A DNA stretch of 64,000 nt, from positions 1,922,001 to 1,986,000 of the forward strand of contig CM063261.1 in NCBI GenBank assembly GCA_032158295.1, written 5' to 3'. The position numbers and the translations under genes were made by a program. This document shows positions 39,901 through 54,900 of the stretch, piece by piece. Within the stretch, counting starts at the first letter, position 1. Every line of letters begins with the position of its first letter. The notes under the pieces were generated by a model. It saw only the letters and a program-made list of their open reading frames with translations. It had not been told where the DNA came from and ran no database searches. The stretch comes from Pycnopodia helianthoides (taxonomy: Eukaryota; Echinodermata; Asteroidea; Forcipulatida; Asteriidae).

Positions 39901-42900
39901 CCAGTCCAAGAGTCAGATCAATAACCACAAAACATTTGCAACAAGGCGAGATGTCAGATCGCTTCTTCTATCAAGCTAAAAAAATTAAAATTTAAAATCA
40001 GACCCCCAAAAAAAAATCTTATTTCACCGTGCTGTTTGGTGATTCGAGATTGGGACAAAAATCAATGGTTGACGTCGAGAGGTGAGCAGCGTCCAGAGAC
40101 CTAGAGGGACGCGGAGTACCGGTGAAACAAAAGACACAGTCAATAAGCGTAGTGTGAAAGCTGGTGACTCACCACGGAGCTATCACCTTGGTGTGCAGCG
40201 CTCAGGTAATATCACGTTCCTGGAGAGGTGAATGGCGGGGCTTCGGCTCGTCTTGATCTAGATCCGTGCTGATGAGTGGACCGTCAATAGACCCGGATCG
40301 GATGGCCGAAGGGTTGGGTAACAATGGGAAAGTCACCGGGGTCGGGTTACCAGTTGGCCTGATTGAGATGGGTGCCAAGGTTGGAGGAGACAGGTGCGCG
40401 TGGTGAAGACTGACCCCTTGCTGCACCATGCTGACAAAGTCAACATTGCAAATTGTTCCTTTTATTGGCGCTCTGCATCATCGCAAATACACTACGGCCA
40501 ATTTAGGTGCACCTCTGATCTCACGTTTGCAAATCTCTCTCAACTCGAACTCCTCTTCCAATCAAGATGTGCTTTAAAAAAAAATCCCTGGATTATTTTT
40601 TCAGTTCATATGACTCACAGAATACAGAAACATGGTTTTGACCAAAACCTGGTATGGAACGGTAGTGATTTTCGCGCAACTCTGAGGAGTTTCTCTTGTC
40701 ACTAATTTTGTTCACTGGAAAATAATCTGTGACAAAAAAACGATTCAATACTGGTCAATTATTAATTAATTAATAATGCTTATAACCAATTTTAATTAAC
40801 AGTAAATGTTTTCTTCAGTAAGAGACACTTTATGATTGATGTAAAGAAAATACTTGAGGGACAACATCAGCCGTGTTCATTAAATCTGTTTTGACTTAAC
40901 AATTTTGTTTGTCTCCTTTCAGCGGAAATTGCATTTTCTCTCACAATATTTCAGTCCGTAGATACAGCTATGTTTCTATTGATTTTAAGCAGTACGCATT
41001 CATCTTTTTAATCACAATGTACTCTTGTGCCCATTCTAAAAGGGCAAGGCACTATTTTTCCTCAAGAGAGCGTCCGTTAATTTCGACGGGAAAGTTTCAA
41101 AAGGCACCAAGACAAGGACTGGGGGGCATGGGGGCAATCTATTCCTTACGGACTGTAAAGGGGGTAACCCTGTTTCAGCCCCAGGAGTACACAATGTAGG
41201 TGGCAACATGCCCCTGATGTCAGTTGATTTGGGTCAACAGCCCAAGAGTAGCCCTCACCTTGAAGCGGCCGTTCGGCCTTGTGAGTTAGGCAATATTTCA
41301 TAATAAAAAATAAATAAATAAAAAATTTTAAAAAGGAAAGAGTTGGCATGGCAATGCTTTCACCTAGATAAAAAAAAAAAAAAAAAAACTTTAAGTAAAA
41401 AAACAAAAACTTAGTCCACCCGGCTTTTCAGTCTTACTCACAGAGCCTTCATACTAAATTAAGAAATAGAAAATTCATGCTCAGTGAGCGATCATTCACA
41501 TTCGGCAACCAGGAAAAGTCCAGCCAATCTTCAAGGTCTTATTCTGCAGACTCATCCAACCAAAACTCCACAAGTCTGACTTTAACACCTGCCTTAAAAA
41601 AAAAGAGGAGGAAGAATGCACCAGGAGAATGTATCTTCGGTCGAGCAGGTGTTGCAGATCAAAGAACAGGGATGATTGGAACTCAAGAGGTGAAAGACAG
41701 GAGCATCTGAAAGAGGGAGGGAGGGGGGAGAAATACGAAGACAATCCGAGGAGCAGACAGGACCGATCGTTAACCGTTTTAATTGATGTGCTTCTACACC
41801 GTGTGCAGGTGCGGTGCATGGGGCGCAAATGGCATCTATGCGTATATAAGCTAATGGGTCAGTGTGCTTGGGTACGATTTCACACCCTGGTTGAACTTTT
41901 TTGTGCTGTCGAGGTCGGGGGATTCCTTTTCTGTGTACACATTAACGGTGACCAGCTAATGTTTTACACTGCTCACAATCATGCTTGGCTGGTACTTCAC
42001 TTAAATTTCTGCTACATGTAAATAGATACCTTTCTGGCTTAGCGTGTTAAAGGCTGACCAGTCCATTTGACAGTTATCAGCTGAGCTAGTTGGCAAGAGT
42101 GCATTTTGCTAAGCACACAAAAATCTTGCGTCATGGCAGTAACAGGTTACCAGCCAAAATGCCATATTTCAATGATTGTAATTGGTGCCCTCCAATATTT
42201 TTTTGCTAAGCAAAACTTATTTCCTGAACTGCTGTCATGAAATCAGACCCTGGTTGGAACTTTGTCAACCAAACCCATCTCAAGAGTAAAAGTATCTGGA
42301 CAGATTGTTGTTTACAAACAGTTGAACCCAGTCTGCTTAATATGAGCTGCCGTGTTGACAGTTCCTTGTAGCTTGAGACGACAAAAAACAAACACACCTG
42401 GTCATCCTTCTCCATCTCTCGAAAAACAGTTGACCGTCTCTCAAACCTGTTGTCAACAACTAGAACTTACTCATCACGAACTGACCGCAATATAAAGCCG
42501 GGTCCGAAATGGCTGCTACAGCAACGGCTATGGCTGGATGGTTGGGTCATCATGTGTTGAGGTATAGGACGTCCATAGCGACACTCTTAAGCAACAGTCG
42601 TAGCCGTAGCTGTAGTTGCCAATTCGGATACGGCCTAATTGTATTGCTATGTTTCCATCTTTGTAAATGAATGGCACCCTACACAAGGACTTATCAATTC
42701 AGTTTTATTAGATGTGGGAGGAAAACCACAGAGAAATATTCCAGGGAAAATCCACGCAATCGACATCGTGCCCCCGGCGGGCTTTAAACTGGAGTCCTAC
42801 AGGTGGAAGGCAAGGAAAGATACCACTAAGCCAACCCGCATCGATGTCTTACAAATTCATTCCAACTTGCTTTAAAACCCTAAAACTGATGTCAAGCCTG

Positions 42901-45900
42901 CTCTTGATGTAGATACAGTAAATAAGTCCTGTTCAACTGTAAGCTTCAAAAAGCTCTTTGGGTTTGGACAGATAGCTTATAATCCCCTCCAAAACCCTGC
43001 AAGACGAACGTCTTAGAGACTATTCGACATAATGGGTTAACACTAACGGACGATTTCAAATTGCCCACAGTGACCACGGCCCAATTTCATAGACCTGCTT
43101 CAGCACAAAAAGTAGCCAAGCACAAAATAATTATGCGAACCAGAATAAGGTTACCAGCCTAAAACACTATGTCACATGTACCATTTATGACTGGTATCCC
43201 GCTCCTTTTTGCTTAGCACAACCTTGTCCAGCAATATTACCTGCTTAAGCAGTAATTGGCCTCCCTCCTCCTCGAAGCAACTCCTTGGTAATAAACCACC
43301 CATGAGCAGCTGTCATAGGGTTCTTGCAAACTAATCAAACACACGAACCACCCCTGAGCCTTATGGGTTGTAGATCCTCTCTGGAAAAATCCTCCTCGAA
43401 AAGCGACGACGGTTCAATCACAATGTGTCTCGCTCAAGGATAGCTGGTGTTGGGATTGCAGTTTAAAGGAATGGCACAGATTGCTAACATATACCCGAGC
43501 GCAAATCTATTCTGTTGAAATGGATGAGACGCATACAATGCAAAGGCGGCGTTCCTCCCTTAGCAGTGGTCAGCTGGCCAACTGCCGGTTAAAACACCTG
43601 AGGACCGGCCGAAATTTCTCCTAGTGGTCCGGCCGGTTAGGTCAGTGTTGAAAAGCATCCATATTTAATATGAGAAATGGGCCACTGAAAGAGCTGAGGG
43701 ACCAGTGAAATGACACGATAACTGGTCTAGCTGGCTAGTCACTGAAATAGTGAAGGGCAAACCCTGAAAGGATGTTCAACATAGTATACAAATTAACATG
43801 CTCTTCTTCAAAAATCATTTTACGTTGAGACCTGCCCTTTAAGGCTGGGCCGACTGGTACCAATCATTGCAACCATATTGCCTCCCGACGACGCTAACAA
43901 CCAGACTGAAAGTGTTACAATACGTAATTACTCCAACACCTCCATCATGCTCTATGGGATTGTTCCAGAGCTTGGCCCCTTTTTTTTATATATATATAAT
44001 TATCCAGCTTATGGATTCCCTACAGTGGGTTGGAGAGCTGCAGCTAATGAAATTGTGACAGTGCGGGAAATGAACTCAACCCACAGGATGAGCAGATAAA
44101 TCGTATTAAAGCATGATTTTGTGTCTACCCTTGTGGTTCAACGAACTCGTCACCTTTTAGACGGGTGTACCTCGGCGGAGAGATTGCCTCGCAACATCCT
44201 CCGTCAAATTTTCCCCTCCGTGCCAATTTTACCTAAAGTGCCGTGGTCTGTTTGGAGCATCATATATAGAAACTTTTTGCTTCACCAAATCCAACCACTG
44301 TATAACTCTGAATCTTTCAAAATGTCTTCCCAACCTGGTTCAGTTCCTCCCTTTGGTTAATGCTCCATTTTGGCAACATGAACTTCCCCCACTACCCCGT
44401 TTAATTGCAAGACGGAGAGGAGTCTGGGTGTCTTGTAGACACCCTATTTTGAATCTGGGCACCATACTCTATCTCTCAAGCACATGAGATAACAAAAATA
44501 AGAGAAAGCAATTTGGTCGCCCTTTTTCTTCAATTTACAACAAACTTCGGGGCCACCTATTTCCAAATTCTGCCTAAAACTCTGACCGCATCCCAAAATG
44601 GCACATCAAGCTCCTGCACTCTGAGGTCTCGGGTTCGAGTCCATGTGGATTTCTCCACAAACCTCAGAGAGAAGGGAGTTTAGTATCTTCAATAACTTCC
44701 TATCTGAAGGATTGGCGTTAATTATGCTTCAATACCTACACTCGAAAATGTAATTCCCTCACGACAACTTAAGAGAACTGGTTGTGCTAGTCATGATGAT
44801 GTTTCCCTTCGAGCATTTCTTGAAAGGGGATTTTATTGCTTATTGCACGGAGTCAAACTTGACAGCGATTTAGCGTGAGTGATACACAGCCAATTTGACG
44901 CAAGGCGGCCCCATCAAAGACCTACTTGCTTCGCCAGACAGTCGGGGGCAGGCAAGCATGACTTGAACTCACAGATAAACAGACGGCGAATAATAGACGA
45001 CAGCACATTCTTGTGCAATACAGTGAGCATGAAATGTACAGTATATCATTGGGTGGGAGGGGGTACATGTAGTGACCAACCATTTGAAACCATCCAACTG
45101 CATGGATTGTGTTTGGTGGCACAACTGTGCACAAAACTAAGCTGCGATATGTGCGAAAGCACAGTATGTCATATTGCTGGCTGGCATAGTTTATCATTCA
45201 AAACCACAGTGGATGATGTTGACTTGTCAGACAGTAGGAGGGTTGACTGTGTAACCGTGTAAATGCATACACCACATGATATCATACTGCAGGCTGGCGT
45301 AGTTATGGCTTCTCTGTCATTCAAACTCACAGTCAGTGACACTGAACAGTCGGACAGTGAGGGAGTTGCATGTACAATTTAAAAAAAAAGAACCTTGACA
45401 TAAATGTCAACCCTGACAACTGAATTTGTCATGTGATGCTTTCATGAAAAAGGGAGACTAAATGAATGAGTGAACAAATTTATTTCCCCACATCTGCATT
45501 GCAACAACAGTGCAAAATCATTACAAACAGTCATGAACAATAGTCTATTATAATGGGAGGGGTACGGAGAGTTAAACAAAATACTATCGAACCGGTCCTC
45601 TGTCAGAGGTCGAGCAAGAGGTCTGATTACTATTTACATACTTTAATAAACATGCGACAGAAAATACATCAAAACCTTATTTCACCAAATTTCAAAGCCT
45701 GGTATTTATTAGTGTTTATCAAAAAACTAAACGATAACAAACCTACTGCACACATTTTTTCTTCTTCTTTGAATGTTAACAAGATTCTAGCGTTAAAAAG
45801 CAACTGTCCGGCTGCACACCTCGTCCAAATAATTGCATAAACTTCCACGCATAATTTGCCAAATTCCAGATCCGCAAAACTATCAGTTTCACCCCACCTG

Positions 45901-48900
45901 CAACACATCTTCCCCTCTAATGAATTATTCATCCCTAGCATCTTGCCCTCGACATCCAAGATCCTCTCTCCGAAGAATCGGCGATAAAAACAAACTAGAG
46001 AACCTGATTGGTCGCGAGTCCGCTGGGAGCTTGCGGCGCGAGAGAGCACATACATTTATCATCGAGGCCACAGCAGGTCTCTGATGTCACAAGGGCCACT
46101 TCATGAATATTTAACAGGCGTCGGAGCGAGCCGGCAGGGGGGTGATGTCACCTAGCAACTTGGTGACTGTCCACCAGTCTCTCTCGGGACTTTTATTAGG
46201 ATCGATGTTTCGCCATCTCATAAATAAAAAAACGAGAAACCAAATATGAGTGGTGAGTTGCAGGTAACACAAGCTTTACAAAAAATTAGCTTTTTAAATC
46301 AATTTTCTAGACATTAAAAACCAGCAGAAACCAGTCTAAGATGGTAAAATTTACAAATCAGTTTTGTCTGTAGCCTTTTCGGAGTAATACTACAATTTGT
46401 TTTGATGGTCTCTTTCTTCATAATTTTGCCTACAAACCAACATTACGTTGACAACAACCAATCTATGACCCTACCTTTAGCATGAAGAGTTTCCCCATGA
46501 CGAGATTACAATAAACAATAATTCCCCCCTCGCCCCGCCCATCTCAAAAAAATGTTTTCCTGCACTAAAAGGATTTATAAAAAAAAAAGGCGAGTGTCTT
46601 AGCTCTGCATGACCCAGGGCAATAATTCGGCTTTGGATCCAATGAGAAATCCCCCCCCCCCTTCGCTAATTCCCTGTTCAGGGAAAGGTACTTGATAATA
46701 AGCTCCACATCAAAATATCTCTGGGCGGAAAGCGCTCTGTTCGGGGGTCTCTGTTCATGTTAACGAACCTCTGATTGTCTCTTGTTTATGTAATTTTTAC
46801 GAGGTAGATAGCATGAATAAAATTTGTCTAGGCAATTGTAATACAAATGAATCGCCCAAGGCCCCCAATTCCGTAAGGCTCTCAGGTAGGAATTTTTTGC
46901 TCAGCAAAGGAGTCGCGGGGCACCAGTCAAAACATTGTGATATAGCATTTTGGCTGGTAACCCAGTCCTAGTAAACAAGATATTTACGGGCTTACCAACT
47001 TTATGAAATTGGGCACTGATTTATGAAACGATTCCCAAATCATCCATTAATGGCTTGAAAGCTCTGAGAGCGTAAATTTGGCACACGCACAGATTCACTC
47101 ACCCTTTAGAAATTTGTCAACATCGAACACCGAGTAAAAGAATGATTACCGACCAAATACAATCCTTTGATACCATTTCCCTCGGGAAGACTTCACAAAA
47201 GCAAGAAGCAAAGATTTGAAGAAAAAATGAAAGCAGCTCTCTCCTGAAGACAATTAGACCATACTGATCGAAATGTTGAGAAACCACCTCAGAACCACTA
47301 CAAGTCATTGAGAGAGACTTTTTCATTTGTTTTTGCAGACTGTCCAAGACCCAATTTCCAGCTTCTTTAAAGTAACGCTCCATCCAAACAGTCGCTAAAG
47401 ACTATTCAACTATTCCCTGACCCCTACGGACAAACAGCATAGTACTTTTAAGGGCATTCAGAACCACTACATTATAAGACTATCGCAAACCTTCTTAGAA
47501 TATAAAACAACTAGACTGTCATGAAACTTCAAGAGGAATTTTGTTTTTGTCAGACTGTCGAAGACCCATTTTCGAGCTTCTTTAAAGTAACGCACCGTCA
47601 AAACAGTCGCTAAAGACTATTAAACTATTCCCTCAGCCCTGCAGACAAACAGCATAATACTGACATGGGCATTCAAAAACACCACATTATAAGACAATTT
47701 TGAGGCCCCCAATCCAACCAAAACAACTCAATTATAACAAAAATGGGTCGTGACATTTCCTTTTTGCCCTCTAGGAAAAAACAGCACCATCGCTAACTTC
47801 CCCAAATGAAACTCACTGCTGGTTTAATCTTCCTTGCTAATACAGTTTGCCGATAAACTTCTTAATCAGAAACAGAAACCCCCCACCACAAAAAAGCAAT
47901 ATATGTTAGCGTAATGGGATCTCTTGTTTTGCCCCTCGGTTAAAAAATCTCCATTTCCAAATTGATGACATTGCAATTTGACGACAAATTACTGGCTTGC
48001 CTTCCCTTCTAATAAACTTAGAAAATCAGAAAACCCTGTGAGATGACTATACATGTCGTTGTCACAGAATCTCTTGCCTTGCCTCGTGGAAGACAGTTCA
48101 TATTTCCTATCATGCTGAGGTTGCAAGCGAAGAACACTTTTTTTAGGCTTATCCGCTCTCCGAGAAACTTCACACCAGAAAAAAAAACAACCAACTTACA
48201 TTCTTAGAACAACAAGAAGACAGAGAAAGAGAGATAGAGAGGAAAAAAAAGAGAAAAAGCATGGCATTTTCCTTGTTTGCCCCGTGGAGAATCGTATCTC
48301 TAAAACCAATCGCACACTCGGCGATGAAATATAATGTCGACCAATTTGGGGCTCATCCTGCATCCAATAAACTTCAAATTAAAGAAAAAAACAAAACGAG
48401 CGAGATGCTTCCTTTCCTTGCCCCGCTGCAAAGAACAGTATCTTTCCCTCATCGGAGCTGAAAGAACGACGAGTTTGTAATTTCATCGTGATGGCCGGTT
48501 GCCGAGGAATTACGTTAAGACTTCACCCCTTGAGGACACCAGACGGATTCAAGTGATTGGGGAACCTGAGATGCCGACGCAAGCCCTGTTTTTTTTTTGT
48601 CCGAAGCAGATGTTTTTTTCCCCACAACCCGTACCCTAGTTTCGCTGAAATTTCCACTGGCGATGGTTAGACAATAAATGTGTGCAGATACTGAACAAAT
48701 TAAAGTTGTATTACACGCGAGATGATACTTGGAATTACTCCAGGAACATTTTTATTGGGACGTTTGAATAAGAACGCTTTTTCATTCTACCGTCATAATT
48801 CCTCCAACCTCCTAAGACCCCCCCCTCATTCCAGCCCCCCTAATTCCATCAGTTCCCACCAGAATTAAATAAATAACAATTTGATAGGATTTCAGGGTTA

Positions 48901-51900
48901 CTCTCATATCTGAGCAGTGTTGATAGGATCCTTCTTAAATCAGTCAAAATCACTCAGTAATTTGCAGTATTTTTTGTATGCGTTTAGTAAAACGTACTGT
49001 TTTTTCATTGATGTTATTATTATTGTTTATAGATGGATTGCAATACGCGTCATTGACCACCATCTTTGATGAATTGTGCACGCGTGAAGAGCTATCATTG
49101 GCTGAGAGTCACGCGTAGCGCGTACACGCGTGCACTTTTCCATCGTTTTACATCAAAGATGGCGGTCGATGATGGTACTGCAATCCATCTATTCGGCCAT
49201 TGATACAAGAGAAACAACATACAGGAAGTGCAAACAAGATAAAACTGTAATTGTGATGCCAGGAAATTCGCCGTTGAAAGCGCCCTCATGTGGTCAAAAA
49301 GATTGCCAATTGGAAACAGAGTGTCTCTGAATCATAAAGAGATGGGTTAGCTTGACCTGACACCATGCAGGGTTGATTCCTCCGAGCAGTACCCAATCCA
49401 TCAAATTCAACTCAAATCATGAAGTATGATGTCCCGTTCCAACAGAAAAGATTGTGACAGTTTGTCAAGGACCATACGTCATCTTCACACTCGTTTGTAA
49501 ATAACCCATCCATAAAAAAAAACCTCTCTGCGCTACAAATCTCTACAGCAGATGCTTTTTCCGACCTTTCTATGCCTCCATAAGAAGGAATATTGGTTTT
49601 CTAATCTAATATACAGATTGTCTCCGTTACAATACCAGCAGATGAATGTATGGACCCCGAAGGACGAATCCTACCACGAGTACCATTTGCGCTCATTAAA
49701 CGAGAAAATCAATTTCCCAACCCCGTATTGCAAAATCGGACTAACTCAAGACAAGGTCAGTCAACCTGGACTTCAATTATACCAAAAAAAATAAAATACA
49801 AACTCTACAGGTGAGGGTGATGAGATGGTCTTTTTGGATGAGCGGGCTGGTTCCGGTCAATGAACCGTATTACGGTTTCAGGGAGACTGGTCATGGCACG
49901 GACTAACACTGTTAAAGGCTTCCCCAACGAATGCTTTTTTCAATTTCAGCGTGATTAACGAAAGACGAAGCAAATTAAAATCAATAGTTTGGGGTTAGCT
50001 CGTTAAGGGATTATTTGATTGAGCTTTCATCTTGATAAATGAAGTAGTTTTTTGTTAATAGATCGTACAGTATGTAAATACTGTGCCCTGCAGTTGTAAG
50101 CTTCAAAGCTTTGCTGTAGAAGTAGACAGGATTAATTAAGTTTGTCAACAGACAACAATTGAATAGTCATGCACTACATGTGTGTACCAATCAAATATTT
50201 TTTTTTCACAATGTATAAAAGCATCTAAGCCAAGTAGAAAACAGTTCTTGTCAGACTTTTTTTTTAAGGAAGGATTTTGAGAACCAAGGTAACAACAAAC
50301 AAAACAAAAAAGAAAGAAAATAATGATATAATAACAATAAACCCCAAGAATAATAGATAAATAAACAAATACAAAATAAATAAATAAATAAATAAATAAT
50401 AAATAAATAAACAAATAACTAAATAACTAACTAAATACCTAACTAAATCCTAACTAATAAATAAACAAATGAACAAGAACAAATAAAAAATAAACAAATA
50501 AATAAGTAAATAAATAATAACAAATGACACAACAGGATAAATTTAAGAACTGTTAGTACAAATGATTTAGAAATAACAATGAATGCCTACAGGTTTGATT
50601 GAAACTGCTAACCCTGTCCAATCCAACACTCATTGCACAGTACATCTATATAATGCAAGTATATCGTACTATAATGCTTGCTTCTGCCGAAGGATAAGCA
50701 AGAGCCCCCTCTGTTGACCACAAACTACAAGTCATCTTGTTGCTGAACAAAGAGGCAGCAAATATTTGGCGCCATCTATTGACCAAAAACAAACATTCCA
50801 TACTGAACAAGAAACAAGTGTAGGATCAACAATGACAGTTATTCATTTACACTAATTAGCATGTAAATACCACATAAAGTATTGTGCAGACCACCAAACT
50901 GAACAACAAACAATTACTGACGACAACTTTTTCAAAAATAAATTGTACAAAAACATTATTTTGATTTTAAAAGTATTATACAGGATTGGTAGAGCTGACA
51001 AAATAGTTGCAGGCAGTGTTCATGTTTTGTGTGATAAACCATTTACATGGAAATAACAAACCTGTGAAAATTTGAGTTTAATCCATTGTGTGAGTCAGAA
51101 GAAAATAGTGAAAAACGATGCACATTGTAGTCTAAACACATTGTCCTTAATTTTGGTTGTAACAATCAAAATCAGCTGTTGCGTTTTTGTTTTTTTTAGG
51201 TTTTCAGATACAGTTTTCTGGAGTATGACTTCATTTCCAGGGAAAATATTTCAAAGAAAAAATGGTTCTACTATGGACTTCATAATCAGTAAGCTTTCAG
51301 ACTTAAATTAAACAAAGATGGTTTATAATCCTTTTCTAATTCTGTATTATATTTGTTTCAGTTTCCTGCCAATTAAAAAAAGGAAGAAAAAAAAACCACC
51401 CAAGACCCAACCCCCCCCCTCAAACCTCAAAACCTTGACTTACATTATTATTGAAATGCTTCTGAGGTATCGTTAAAGTTCAACCATAATTTGTTGTCGT
51501 CTATTGTTTTAGTAACAGCTGGTTCGGGTCAATGAAATCCTTTCCGCCTGTTCACGGACTTTGAGCCGGATAACATGAGTTTCCAGGAACGTTCCTCTGT
51601 TGCTGTCTACAGTAGGTCAACCAGAGTCAAGTGCTATCAATATTTTGCTTCCTCATGGTAACAGTTAATAAAATTTATCAAAGATAAAAAAATACCCCTG
51701 AGTATATATTGATGGTATCAATTTTTGGAAATATTGCGCAAGTCGGTTTTTTTTTTTTTTTTTTTTTTTTTTTGACAAGTCCTTTTCTGATGATAATCTG
51801 AAGATTTTTCAAAACATTGACTATGTCAGGGAATAATTTCTTCAGACAAAGCAACAAATATTTAGACTGTGCACACTGAGTGCTAACATTGAGTGGCAAA

Positions 51901-54900
51901 TGATGGTTTTTTTAGTGGCAACTGATACATTTTGTGTAGCATTTTAATGTGCCATACCCAAAAAAGTGTTCATTGTATGTTTTTTTTTTAAATGATTGAA
52001 ATGCTTAGATGTTAAATTTGCAAAAGGGATAAAGAATTATATTTGGTTTTACCCTTTCACCGATGTGTGTAAAGCACTGTATACTCAGCACATCCCTGGG
52101 TTCTGTGAACAAAAATCCCAAAGCATTTTCCAAAAAAGGGGGAAAAAAAGAAGGAAAAAAAGAGTTGCCACCAGGTAAATTTGAGTAGCTTAAAAAACGG
52201 CACTCCAAATTTGTGTCAGAACAAGGTCAACTTCTCAACCCGTTAGATACAAAAGGCACCTACTCTTTACAAAACTGAAGTCATCGTTAAAATTTCTCAA
52301 TAAACACGTAGGGTGTTATTTTCAAAAGTAAAAAAAATTACCACCCGAAACTATCCAAATATAGGCTAATAAAAAAAACCTGTCCCTACTGACGCATTTC
52401 ACCTTCGGTCATCACCTTCCACATGCGTTAATGTGAAGGGAGTAATTTAGACGATGCACGCACGGTTAGATGCTCACCATATAATTATCTTAAAGAGGGG
52501 CTCCAAGGTCAAGATCAATTTTGTGATCCGATCATTTTCCAATAAATAGAGTCCTTATTCAAAAGGGAGAAAATTACAAGTCTCTAACTCCTTTTAAATG
52601 GTGTAAAATGCCGCTGTGTTTGGATACCCTTCAAGTGCAATTTTTGTCAGCGTCCAAAAATGTTTGATGGTGTCAAGTTTCAGATAATATCATCTGTACA
52701 TTTTTGAACAGAGAATTTTCGGTTCTTTCCAGAATTCTGATGATATTCAATCAAAACGGCTTTGAATTTGAGCTCATGAATGGTGCAGAAATTCCTCTTT
52801 GGAATGTACAGACCCATTTTGTTTGCTGTCCGATGACATCATACTTCAAATTTCGCTCTGAAAGAGTATCAAATAAATGATATTGTACACCTTTTTAACA
52901 TGCAGTTAGAGTCTTGTAACTTTTCCACCAATTTCTAGAGGACTCTATCGATTGGAGAGTGAGTGCATCACAAAATTCAATTTGACCTTGGAGCCCCTCC
53001 GACTATACAACATGGCAAACCATGTACAGACAGCACCCCTGTGTTACACCAGTGCAAGGGTAGCGGATTTCAAAGAAAAAGTTCAATACCATAACAACCT
53101 TTTCCCACAGAGGGACTACTTTGAAGTACTAAAAACCGATACATTCAATTCAAGGCGAAAAAACCAAAAGAAGCCTTCTTTTACTACCCACCGTTTCTCT
53201 GAATCGACCAACTGCTCATAAAATTCCAAATTGTTTAATTTATTTTTCGAGCGGTAAAACCGACACTTCAACTCCATAAAAAAAAAAACACCATGCCATA
53301 ACATTGTTAAAGATGCACTTCAGTTTTATGTCCACATTAAACCTATCAACATTTTTTACAAAAACTCCCTTTTTTTATCGCCGGCTTTAGGTACTTCTGG
53401 CTTTCCCAGGGACCAGTAAATGCATCTTTAAAAAAAAAAAAAAAAAAAAAAATGTAATGGTTGATGTGTCAGCTGTATTGCACAAGACCTTCAGCCCAAA
53501 ACACTCCTTCAGTACACTTCATGCACATCCCTTCATCCTGGTATTTAAAGAAAGCTTTCACACTTTGAAATTATTGATACTAGTAGGTTATATCCAGCGT
53601 ACGTGCGCCGGCACAAAACTCCCTCCGCCCTTGGCCTAAATGAATTTTCAAAATATGACCTTCTGATCAGAGAAGACGGATGTCAATCGCAAGAGCTCAA
53701 AATGGGAGTGTTTTTTTCTTATGCAACGTTCATCCATTACCCCTTTTGGCGTAATGGCCTTATATTTATATAATGGGAATTTTTCCACTTTTTGCTTTCT
53801 GGCCACTGCGGCTGACTGACACCGAGTACATCATACAGTTTGTTTCTGTAATACGACTGGCAAATGACCAGACGGTATATTTGTTTACTTCACGGTGATA
53901 AATTTGACCGGTATTCCACAGTCAATCACCATGGAAAATAAATAAAATGAGGCAAATTTGTAGAGAGCTAAATCTACTCGAAGATGGTTCAAATAATAAC
54001 AAGTATATACAACAGAGTTCTGGTATGAAAACTGTGGATATTTTTTGTTGTTGGTGGTGGTGTTCAAGTTGTTGATCATTGTTGTTGTTGTTCTAGTTTT
54101 GGGGGGCAAGGGAACAGGAACAGGGAAGGGGGCCTGGATTTCCAGAACTAAGATGAGAAGTACATGTGCAATGCATGTTAATCTGTAATGCTCAACATAC
54201 AACGATATTTACAGCTTCTTCTGCTGGCTGCATATGAAATTGAACACTGGTCCCATGGATAGGGTACCAGGTTCCCAATTTCACGGCGTTGCCTACCGCG
54301 GAATTCTGTGCTTAATTTAGGCCCATAGTATTTACGTGCTTTACTGGGCACCAGAAACTCAGAATTCTAGCAGTGCCATGAAATTTTACCCAGTTCTTTG
54401 ATGCTCCCGACAAACTACATGTAGCTTCTCTGAAGCAGTGGTAAAATTCACAGCCTGAGAGCGAAAGAAACTCTCCTCAAGTCTTGCAGATATCCCAGTG
54501 AAGATATATTTACACAACATATCCTTGCAATCTCCAAAATATACATAAAGTGTACACCAAAAAAGTACACAATGACAATTCCCAGCCATTGTTGGTTGCT
54601 TTGGACACCTCTCGCAGACAGTGGGGGTGCCATAATTTCCTCTCTTTTGGCACGTGTCCAAAATAATCCAGACATCTAAAACACACAACAATGGGTATCG
54701 CTGCACTCAGATCTTTTGACCCAGTCTTAAAAAACCTGTTTTCCGTCTGCCACGCAGCAGAATGGTAACGGCAATCACATGAATCCTTAATGAGGCTCAT
54801 GGGTCCAGACCAGCTCAAAGAGACTACATGTATGCCTAATTATGCTGCAGCTGTGACAGCAAGGAGTTGAAGAGACTACATATTAATTAGTACAATGAGT

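Noticed and set aside
45553..46084. Overlapping 95- and 83-codon plus-strand frames and a 128-codon minus-strand frame near 45.6-46.1 kb
   Set aside because: No recognisable domains and no splice signals in register; left as non-coding with possible regulatory content.
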